From Symbiodinium natans (taxonomy: Eukaryota > Sar > Dinophyceae > Suessiales > Symbiodiniaceae), in assembly GCA_905221605.1 (NCBI GenBank), contig CAJNDS010001548.1, positions 1 through 14,404 of the forward strand: a DNA stretch of 14,404 bases, in the 5' to 3' direction. Every line of letters starts with the position of its first letter. Positions within the stretch are counted from its first letter, which is position 1. The notes beneath the pieces are model-generated. The model was not told the DNA's origin. It saw nothing but the letters and a program-made list of their open reading frames with translations, and did no database searches. Shown here one piece after another: positions 1 to 5,810 of this stretch. Position numbers and translations under genes: made by a program.

Positions 1-402
1 CGCTGTTCGCGCTGTTCGCGCTGTTCGCGCTGTTCGCGCTGTTCGCGCTGTGCGCGCTGTTCACGCTGTTCACGCTGTTCGCGCTGTTCGCGCTGTTCGC
101 GCTGTTCGCGGGGCGCTATGGTGCTGTTCGTGGTGTTTCGCGGTGTTCCCGCTGTTCACGCTGTTCACGCTGTTCACGCGTTCGCGCTGTTCGCGCTGTT
201 CGCGCTGTTCGCGCTGTTCACGCTGTTCACGCAGTTCGTGGTGTTCGCGGTGTCCCGCTGTTTGCGGTGTTCGCGGTGTTCGCGGTGTTCGCGGTGTTCG
301 CGCTGTTCGCGGTGTTCGCGCTGTTCGCGCTGTTCGCGCTGTTCACGCTGTTCGCGCTGTTCGCGCTGTTCGCGCTGTTCGCGTTGTTCGCGCTGTTCGC
401 GG
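1..402. repeat. 9-bp minisatellite (CGCTGTTCG-type)
   Basis: The stretch is built almost entirely of a 9-bp unit, CGCTGTTCG, with variants such as CACGCTGTT and GCGGTGTTC, in more than 40 copies. Because 9 is a multiple of three, all reading frames stay open and give artificial peptides (RAV, LFA, CSR repeats; REQ on the minus strand). A non-repeat motif, GCGGGGCGCTATGGTG, occurs after two sub-arrays (about 108-123 and 400-415), so a block of roughly 290 bp seems to have been duplicated as a higher-order unit. The array runs off the left edge of the window. Confidence 0.93.
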
Positions 403-478
403 GGCGCTATGGTGTTCATGAGTGTCCACTGGCAGAAAGCTGCCAAAGAAGGCCCTGAACCGATTTTTGCAATTGCGG

Positions 479-641
479 AGACTCTTCACGCCCTGAAACT
501 TTCTGTGAGAGGGCCCTTCGGCCCAGACCGTCCCCTGCGCAAAACCTGAGGGGTGGGTCCTTTGCCTTCTGCCCCCAAGTGACCTCCGAAATAGGGACAC
601 CCTCGGCACCCCCTCAAAGTCGCAAATGTCCGAGGCAGTGC
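479..641. repeat. Duplicated module, copy A
   Basis: This 163-bp copy is closely similar to 808-972. Both begin AGACTCTTCACGCCCTGAA, contain the inverted repeat GGGCCCTTCGGCCC and end AGGCAGTGC. Differences are scattered substitutions and small length changes in G runs, so the duplication is not recent. The function is unknown. Confidence 0.9.
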
Positions 642-807
642 CAGTCAGCAGGGTCTTAAACCCTCCCAGTAGGCAGAAGGCTGCCAAAGAAGGCCCTAGC
701 TGACAGGAAGCCCTGAAAGGTCCGACCCCTCGCTTTGACCGCTCTAGTGAGTTTCGTTCTCTGGCCAAGTGAGCTTCGGCGTGGGGGGGGATTCTTGCAA
801 AACCGGC

Positions 808-972
808 AGACTCTTCACGCCCTGAATTTTCTGTGAGGGGGCCCTTCGGCCCAGACCGTCCCCTGCGCAAAACCTGAGGGGGGGGGTCCTTTGCCTTGTG
901 CCCCCAAGTGACCTCCGAAGTCAAGGGACACCCTTGGCGCCCCCTCAAAGTAGCAAATGTCCCAGGCAGTGC
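808..972. repeat. Duplicated module, copy B
   Basis: This is the second copy of the module at 479-641, about 330 bp downstream. It has a longer G run (around 878-886) and CAAGGGACACCC where copy A has TAGGGACACCC. Fragments of the same flavour (CCAAGTGACC, GATCTCCGACTTC) continue to about 1060, which suggests a third, decayed copy. Confidence 0.9.
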
Positions 973-1276
973 TCGACATGCTGCCTTCTGGCCCCAGATG
1001 ATCTCCGACTTCCTAGTGTTCCAATCAGCCACTGTTCCCAAGTGACCCCCCCAAGAAATCGCCAACAGCTCGCCTCAAGTTCGGCAAGAGTTCACGACTC
1101 GCAAATATCCCAAGCATTCGCAGTGTTTTATCTTAGTGTGCTCTGAACATGATGTGAAATTTGAATGGCTGGCTTGGCTTTGGCTGGCTCCGGTTTGGTT
1201 TCGTGATGAGTATTGTTTGGGTGGCCTCGGGGTGGGCATGTCTTCACACTTTTGCGTTCAGCTGACCAATGCTACA

Positions 1277-1295
1277 CCCTAAACCCTAAACCCTA
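1277..1295. repeat. Short telomeric tract (CCCTAAA) at LTR element left border
   Basis: Two complete CCCTAAA units plus CCCTA directly abut the 5' LTR. The same repeat resumes immediately after the 3' LTR at 10162, so the LTR element sits inside what was a continuous C-strand telomeric array. Confidence 0.92.
1291..1295. repeat. Target-site duplication CCCTA (left)
   Basis: CCCTA precedes the TGCGG start of the 5' LTR, and CCCTA also follows the GTA end of the 3' LTR (10162-10166). Five bases is the usual length for Ty1/copia and many other LTR elements. Because the target is a repeat, the exact length (5 or 6) is ambiguous by one base. Confidence 0.75.
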
Positions 1296-1370
1296 TGCGG
1301 AGCTGCAATTGGTATTGTAAAAAGGAGTTAGTGTTGGAAGTTGGAAGGGTTAATGAACCCGGTAATCGTA

Positions 1371-1381
1371 TTTGGCTCAAG
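1371..1381 (+). other. Possible relic of the dinoflagellate spliced leader in the LTR
   Basis: TTTGGCTCAAG equals the last 11 bases of the known 22-nt dinoflagellate spliced leader. The bases just upstream (CCGGTAATCGTA) resemble the leader's CCGTAGCCAT only with gaps. The 3' LTR carries the same motif at 9950-9960. In dinoflagellates, decayed leaders remain in genomic copies of mRNAs that were reverse-transcribed and reinserted. A chance match remains possible. Confidence 0.35.
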
Positions 1382-1524
1382 ATGGGCTTGAACAGAAAGC
1401 CACAAGTTCAAAAAGAAGTGCCTGGGTTCTTAGGGTTTGGTAAGGGTGTGTATTCCTTCCCCCTTTCCTTCCCCCCTGGGTTGCTCTTATCCGTGTTCTT
1501 GGTTGTTTCTTGGTTCGATCTGGG

Positions 1525-1533
1525 AAATATAAG
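1525..1533 (+). promoter_or_regulatory. TATA-like motif in the 5' LTR
   Basis: AAATATAAG lies 52 bases from the LTR end, the only A/T-rich element in the right half of the LTR. An LTR must carry the promoter for its own genomic RNA, so this is a candidate. Dinoflagellates generally lack a canonical TATA box, which lowers confidence. Confidence 0.25.
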
Positions 1534-1584
1534 TTCAGGGCGATTAGGGGAGTTGATTTCCTTCCTTGGTTGTCCCCCCCGTAG

Positions 1585-1600
1585 GTTATGAGCCCAAGTT
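1585..1600 (+). promoter_or_regulatory. Primer-binding site, half tRNA-Met type
   Basis: GGTTATGAGCCCAAGT starts directly after the LTR. Its reverse complement, ACTTGGGCTCATAACC, reads as a methionine tRNA anticodon arm: stem TTGGG, loop CTCATAA with anticodon CAT, then CC of the 3' stem. Drosophila copia is primed by a 5' half of initiator tRNA-Met pairing at GGTTATGGGCCC next to its LTR, so the same mechanism is suggested. The more common primer site matching the tRNA 3' end (TGGTATCAGAGC) is absent. Confidence 0.75.
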
Positions 1601-1650
1601 AGGTTCCCTGCGGTTAAGTGTTCTTTCAAGGTTTTTGGGATCAAGAAGCA

Positions 1651-1929
1651 ATGCCTTCCCCGAAGCGATGGCTCCAACTTGCCTCGGATGGTGGACAAGA
1701 TGGTGGAGCTGGAAATGGTGCAGCTGAGTCTCTGGGTGAAAGATCGGTGTTGGAAGAGGTGATTCCCGACGCTGAAGTACATCTGGAAGAGGCCTTGGTT
1801 GCAGAAAGCCCCAATGCGGGTATGAATCCCAATAGGGATATGGTTAGCAATGCTGAAGCTGAAGGACGTGCTGTTTCTGTACCGCCAAAGCCTGGTGAAA
1901 AAGGAACTGGGATGCGACTGGTGGCATAG
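1651..1929 (+). CDS. N-terminal ORF block of the element (92 codons)
   Basis: An ATG at 1651, 50 bases past the primer site, opens a 92-residue acidic, low-complexity protein ending at TAG 1927-1929. An in-frame GTG at 1618 extends the open frame upstream. I recognise no domain. Composition (many Glu, Gly, Ala, Asn; little aromatic) resembles the acidic linker of the next ORF. The next frame is open from 1899, so the two overlap by about 30 bases in a -1 relation. The simplest reading is that this is the true N-terminus of the large protein, separated by a small indel around 1897-1927, but a separate small protein or an upstream ORF is possible. No frameshift heptamer is visible there. Confidence 0.5.
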   Translation: MPSPKRWLQLASDGGQDGGAGNGAAESLGERSVLEEVIPDAEVHLEEALVAESPNAGMNPNRDMVSNAEAEGRAVSVPPKPGEKGTGMRLVA

Positions 1930-1937
1930 ATCGTGAA

Positions 1938-4900
1938 ATGGAGGTGACTGTTTTACGAGTGTTACACAAACACGGGTACCAGCCGTCGTCTTCGACTTCG
2001 GGTCGAATGGTAGACCAAGAGTCTCAGACCGATCTGAATGGAGAAGTGCTACAAGCGACCAGGAGGCCGTTGAACAAGATCAAAAAGGGTCCATCTTCGA
2101 GTTCCCAAGGTGGTGGAAGCGGTCACAAACAGAAGGGTGCGGACGGCTTTGAAGCTGCACCTGCTGCTGAATACGCCATGGGGGAGGAGGAGATCCTACA
2201 GATGGAGGCTGAACGGTTGCGACAGCTGTCAGAAGAAGAGGACGAGATGCGACAGGTTTCTGAAAGGGACGGTTTTCGGAAAGACGAGCATCTGATCCAA
2301 GCGTGTGATGGCACAATGTGGGAATTGCACCTCCATGAAGATGGGAGACAATATTATTACTGCCTGGATACGCACGAAACCAAGTGGACATTGCCGGTGG
2401 TAGGTGAAAAGGTGAAGAGTGACGAGGTGGTTGGGTCTCCTTTGGGCAATGAGCTGGAAATGGAGGCGGCACTGGATTCTTCATCATCTACTCCGAAGAC
2501 TGAGTCTACGAGGGCATTCCAGGGTAGTGTAAATAGTTTAGGTGAAAAAGATTTTTCCTCTACTATCAGGGATAGCGGTCCTAGGGCTGATGGTGACGCC
2601 CCGACCTCGGGTTCTCCTGATGAGGAAGGGATTCCTGGGAACCAAGCCAACATCGCTGGAGCTCAACACCTGGATCGGGAAGAAACAGAAGCGCTTTCTG
2701 AGGGTGGGGCAGCGATGGAATTGGCGGATCCAGAAGAGAAAATGCCCAATGAGGTGATCGGAACTGTGTCGGCTGCAGAAGAGCGAGTGGTGGATGTGGT
2801 ACCTGTTGTTCAGGAAGGTGGTCCTGGAGATTCGGAGGATGGAGAGAAAAAGTTGTGTGTTACGACTGAGGAGGTCTCTTCGTTTGGTGCCAAGAATTCT
2901 GCCATTCAAGGGGAAAAAGAAGCTTCTGGAATAGCTGGAGACACGGATGATCTGAAAAATGAGGCCTGGAGCGCCAATGATGCGCGGGTTGATGCGCCAG
3001 ATATTGCCTGGAGTGCGAAGGAAGCACGGGTTGAGGTGCATGTGGTGGTACGTTCCACGGGCGACTGCAACAATGGGGCGCAGGTCTCCACAGCAGCTGA
3101 TGATGGAGGTTCACAGGTGGACGCACTGGTGCAACCTGAAGTTAGCAGCGAGGAACGAAATGACAAGGGCTACACCGGAGCCAATGAGGCAGCTGTGGTC
3201 AATGATGGTGGAAATTCTCCTTTGGAGGCCATGGAACCAAAGGAGCCTGCGGTGGAAGAAAGCGTGCCTGCCGTGGATGATCGACTCAATTGCCCTGCAG
3301 TGGAAGAAGATTTGCCTGCTGCAGAAGGTGAGACAAAGGACTCCAATGATGGGTCCACTCCCATGAAGGGAGAAGCGTTGCCGTCTGGAAGTTCACCGGA
3401 AGTCGACACCGAGCGAACTACAGTAGATGAGGCAAAGCCGTTGGCGGAGAAAAAGGGAGGTCCTGAAATCCAGGAGCACAAAAAAGATGAGCTTGTGGGA
3501 CTCGTGGAGCAGGACGAGCAGTGTGACCCAAAGGTGAAGACAAAGGATGCGCCAGGAGCCGATGATACAGAGATGGTTTCTGAAGAGCGTGTAAAGAAAG
3601 TGCCCCGAGCGGGAGCCTTGGAGTCACCTGGGCCACATTGCTATCAAGAGGGAGATGAGATCATGGGTCTAGTGCGCTGCATCAATGGGTATGGAGCCTT
3701 TTTGGACCATGGGGATATGAATGTATTGATTCCTGCAGAAGGGAACAATGCATATCAGTTCAAGTTTGGTGATACTGTCAATGTAACAGTGAAACGAGTG
3801 GAAGATGATGGTACCATAATCTTGGACACCTTTCTGGTTTTGGAAGAGGACGTGGAGGACTCTTCTTCGACGCTGCGGAAGTGGAAACCCAGCTGCTGGA
3901 GTACGTGGTGGACGGATTCATGGTATGCTGGTCAATGGTACCAAGATTCCAACGGTCAATGGGACTGGAAACAGGAGGAAGAGCAATCCGATGAAGAGCT
4001 TGTGGTACAGGAGTTATCCTCTGAAGAACGAAAAGAAAGGCAACTTTATGGAGAAAAGATCTACAAAGCTCTTCTGGAGAATGGAAACGAAGAGGAAGCC
4101 TATGTTGGCAAAATTACTGGGATGCTGTTGGGTCGCCCGATGGAAGATTTACAGGAGTGTGTTGCAGATCAGGCATTCCTCAATGCGGAAGCTCGGCGCG
4201 CGTATGGCATCTTGCAAAATGATGGTTGGAAGCCTGATGGTACAGAAAGCACAGGCTTGGGGAAGTTAACCACTTTTTCCCGAAAACAGTACCACAACGC
4301 GCTTCTCGAACTGGCATGCAGAAAAAGGAGATTTTCTCGACCAGTTGTGGGTGAAGCGGTGGCAACGGTGCTGAATCAAGGGGAAGATGAGTTTTGGAAC
4401 GCGCTTTGGTTGGACACCAAGCTATTTTTGCAGGAGCTTGATGGTGCAGTGCAATCCATTAGCAAAAGGGAGAACAAGCCAATGGAAGCCTACATGGATC
4501 CTGACCAGTACAAAAAGGCTTACATGACACCAAAGACGGTGTTGTCACCTGGTTACAGCAAGCTGTGCAGGTTCTTCAATAAGGGAAGGTGTCGCAATGG
4601 CGATGGGTGTCCCTATGAGCATCGTCGGTACGGTGAAGGTTGGCCAGAAGGGGGGTCAACTGATCCAAAGAATAGCCAAGAAGCTGATGATGAGGACGGG
4701 AACATCGGTGACCCTCCCACAGAGGAAGGTACAGTGGATGAGGCACAGCAGGAGCGGGAGGATTTGGTCTTCCGGGCCAATTACAATTTTGGCAAAGGTG
4801 CATCAAAGGGTGAACCTACGTCGGGTGAGCCAAAAGGTCGTCTGTGTCTGTATTACAATCAAGGTGGTTGTAAATATGGGACTACATGCAGGTATCTTCA

Positions 4901-5810
4901 CAACGATGACATAGCATTGGAAGGGACTTGGGAGCCCGGCAAAGCTTGGGACAATGCTTCCAGGAAGTCACTAAGGGACGCAGGGTTCCACCATTGCTGT
5001 TTCGATTATTACCTCAGAGGACGTTGCCGGAAAGAGTTAAATTTCTGCAAGTACTCCCATGACGAGATGTCAGAGGAGCGGCTGTCGCTCCTGAAACATT
5101 TGGTACAGGTGGCCAATCAGGTCCGGTTTGAAAAAGAGAGAGGATGGGAGCTTACGGATAGAAGCACTTTTCAGCCACCTGCAAGTGGGGGAGCTGAATC
5201 TTCCTCATCCTCGGCACCAAAAGCACTGCAAATGACCAATGTGTCACAAAAAGATGGTGAAAAAGGTATTCTGGATGAAGTAGAAGCTGATGAGCAAAAG
5301 AATTCGGTGGCTGCATCCACTAGTACTCAGCTTCACAATCCGGAGGAGCCGATTGAAAATTGGATGGCTCGCAACGCACACCTGTGGGTGTATACCCCTC
5401 ATGTAAGTGAGGTGATGATTACGCTTGGTGTGACCAATGTGTCGGACTTGCAAGAGTTCATCTTTGTGGAAGATTTGGTTGACAAAGGGATCAACAAAGT
5501 GACCGCATGCAAAATTCTGCAATTGGTGGGTGAGGTCCGATATCGACCGGGAGGACCGGAAAGGCAGTTCCTTCTGATGCATCTGTACGGGTACAACAAT
5601 CTTCTGGGAACAAAGGGACTGGAAGAGCGGCGGTGCGAACCCTCACTCAGGTGCGTGAAGCTGAAGACTCCGGTGCAAAACCTATGCCGAGAGGTTCCTA
5701 TCGGGAGCTTTTTGATAAGGTCAGGTACCGTGATGGTTGGACGCTTGCGCAGAGGTCTCCGTTGTGCGTACAGAAGCTGCGGTTGGTGGGAGTTGGAATG
5801 CCGCCGGTGA
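1938..5810 (+). CDS. Large WW/S1/MLLE/triple-CCCH RNA-binding protein
   Basis: This is a 1,290-residue ORF with no recognisable polymerase domain. A WW domain (residues 124-155) has W128, the aromatic run Y139-Y141, W150 and P153; its 22-residue Trp spacing is exactly typical. An acidic, probably disordered linker (about 160-570) has short internal repeats (AWSANDARV/AWSAKEARV; PAVEE). An S1-like OB fold (572-630) shows GDEIMGLV, YGAFLD and FGDTVNVTV. A Trp-rich stretch (about 648-678) follows, then a PABC/MLLE domain (700-759) with KITGMLL at 725-731. CCCH fingers are C877/C885/C891/H895, C970/C978/C984/H988 (both C-X7-C-X5-C-X3-H) and C1021/C1030/C1037/H1041. The first ATG is used; the frame is open from 1899. 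Residues after about 1225 become Cys/Arg-rich and look out of frame, so the genuine protein probably continues in the overlapping frame (next entry). These modules point to mRNA or mRNP binding. Whether they act as Gag-like packaging proteins or captured host functions is unknown. Confidence 0.85.
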   Translation: MEVTVLRVLHKHGYQPSSSTSGRMVDQESQTDLNGEVLQATRRPLNKIKKGPSSSSQGGGSGHKQKGADGFEAAPAAEYAMGEEEILQMEAERLRQLSEEEDEMRQVSERDGFRKDEHLIQACDGTMWELHLHEDGRQYYYCLDTHETKWTLPVVGEKVKSDEVVGSPLGNELEMEAALDSSSSTPKTESTRAFQGSVNSLGEKDFSSTIRDSGPRADGDAPTSGSPDEEGIPGNQANIAGAQHLDREETEALSEGGAAMELADPEEKMPNEVIGTVSAAEERVVDVVPVVQEGGPGDSEDGEKKLCVTTEEVSSFGAKNSAIQGEKEASGIAGDTDDLKNEAWSANDARVDAPDIAWSAKEARVEVHVVVRSTGDCNNGAQVSTAADDGGSQVDALVQPEVSSEERNDKGYTGANEAAVVNDGGNSPLEAMEPKEPAVEESVPAVDDRLNCPAVEEDLPAAEGETKDSNDGSTPMKGEALPSGSSPEVDTERTTVDEAKPLAEKKGGPEIQEHKKDELVGLVEQDEQCDPKVKTKDAPGADDTEMVSEERVKKVPRAGALESPGPHCYQEGDEIMGLVRCINGYGAFLDHGDMNVLIPAEGNNAYQFKFGDTVNVTVKRVEDDGTIILDTFLVLEEDVEDSSSTLRKWKPSCWSTWWTDSWYAGQWYQDSNGQWDWKQEEEQSDEELVVQELSSEERKERQLYGEKIYKALLENGNEEEAYVGKITGMLLGRPMEDLQECVADQAFLNAEARRAYGILQNDGWKPDGTESTGLGKLTTFSRKQYHNALLELACRKRRFSRPVVGEAVATVLNQGEDEFWNALWLDTKLFLQELDGAVQSISKRENKPMEAYMDPDQYKKAYMTPKTVLSPGYSKLCRFFNKGRCRNGDGCPYEHRRYGEGWPEGGSTDPKNSQEADDEDGNIGDPPTEEGTVDEAQQEREDLVFRANYNFGKGASKGEPTSGEPKGRLCLYYNQGGCKYGTTCRYLHNDDIALEGTWEPGKAWDNASRKSLRDAGFHHCCFDYYLRGRCRKELNFCKYSHDEMSEERLSLLKHLVQVANQVRFEKERGWELTDRSTFQPPASGGAESSSSSAPKALQMTNVSQKDGEKGILDEVEADEQKNSVAASTSTQLHNPEEPIENWMARNAHLWVYTPHVSEVMITLGVTNVSDLQEFIFVEDLVDKGINKVTACKILQLVGEVRYRPGGPERQFLLMHLYGYNNLLGTKGLEERRCEPSLRCVKLKTPVQNLCREVPIGSFLIRSGTVMVGRLRRGLRCAYRSCGWWELECRR
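2307..2402 (+). other. WW domain (coding segment)
   Basis: The signature is W-X10-YYY-X8-W-X2-P. WW domains bind proline-rich peptides and are common in pre-mRNA processing proteins. The first and second Trp and the closing Pro are all present, with family-typical spacing. Confidence 0.85.
3651..3827 (+). other. S1-like OB-fold segment (coding)
   Basis: Fifty-nine residues follow the S1 pattern: a Gly-rich first strand (GLVRCINGYGAFLD), the middle LIPAE where S1 domains have the LVHISE-like segment, FGDTVNVTVKRVEDDG, and a closing hydrophobic strand. S1 folds bind single-stranded RNA. The assignment is by pattern only; it could be another OB fold. Confidence 0.65.
4035..4214 (+). other. PABC/MLLE domain (coding segment)
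   Basis: Residues 700-759 match the C-terminal domain of cytoplasmic poly(A)-binding protein: ERQLYGEKIY in the first helix and KITGMLLG where PABP has KITGMLLE. A following EDLQEC-type helix and a terminal helix complete the ~60-residue fold. MLLE domains bind PAM2 peptides of translation and deadenylation factors and are known chiefly in PABPC and UBR5. No RRM domain accompanies it here. Confidence 0.85.
5534..5810 (+). other. Overlap of the two large frames (-1 relation)
   Basis: Here the upstream frame (ending TGA 5808-5810) and the downstream frame (open from 5534) coexist for 277 bases. The upstream frame looks genuine to about 5615; the downstream frame looks genuine from about 5630. 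A -1 step is the classical gag-pol relation, but no X-XXY-YYZ heptamer in the upstream frame was found. A small indel or a spliced intron would also explain it. Confidence 0.6.

Larger units (their letters stand above)
403..1274. other. Non-coding spacer with duplicated modules
   Basis: No gene is supportable here. The stretch contains two copies of a ~165-bp module (listed separately) and two copies of a short motif around GGCAGAAAGCTGCC, a small inverted repeat, at about 430-458 and 670-698. The distance between the short motif and the long module differs between copies (about 20 versus 110 bp), so about 90 bp was gained or lost after duplication. A minus-strand frame stays open across 343-1065 but reads the two modules in different frames, which argues against coding. 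The last 130 bp before the telomeric tract are T/G-rich and featureless. Confidence 0.7.
1296..1584 (+). repeat. 5' LTR
   Basis: This 289-bp copy matches 9875-10161 except for A/G at 1320, G/A at 1435, T/G at 1451 and a run of eight versus six C near the end. It contains a hairpin GGGTTAATGAACCC, the motif TTTGGCTCAAG (1371-1381), a 25-base pyrimidine tract (1453-1477), a TATA-like AAATATAAG (1525-1533) and TTCAG (1534-1538). In a dinoflagellate the pyrimidine tract followed by AG could be a trans-splice acceptor; that is inference. Confidence 0.95.

Noticed and set aside
50-549. Several plus- and minus-strand open frames over the 9-bp minisatellite
   Set aside because: They are open only because the repeat unit is a multiple of three; the peptides are monotonous.
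343-1065. 240-codon minus-strand open frame
   Set aside because: It spans the minisatellite and both copies of the ~165-bp module but reads the copies in different frames, and it has no domain.
4182-4211. LNAEARRAY as a PAM2-like peptide that could bind the MLLE domain
   Set aside because: The aromatic residue is one position off, and the segment is the last helix of the MLLE domain itself.
5666-5677. D-S-G-A sequence resembling a retroviral or copia aspartic protease active site
   Set aside because: It lacks the hydrophobic strand before and after it (context REAEDSGAKP), and no protease fold is evident. A second DSG in the upstream ORF (IRDSGPR) is also in disordered context.
5705-5711. 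C-TTT-TTG as a slippery site for -1 frameshifting
   Set aside because: It does not satisfy X-XXY-YYZ, and the upstream frame already looks non-genuine before this point.
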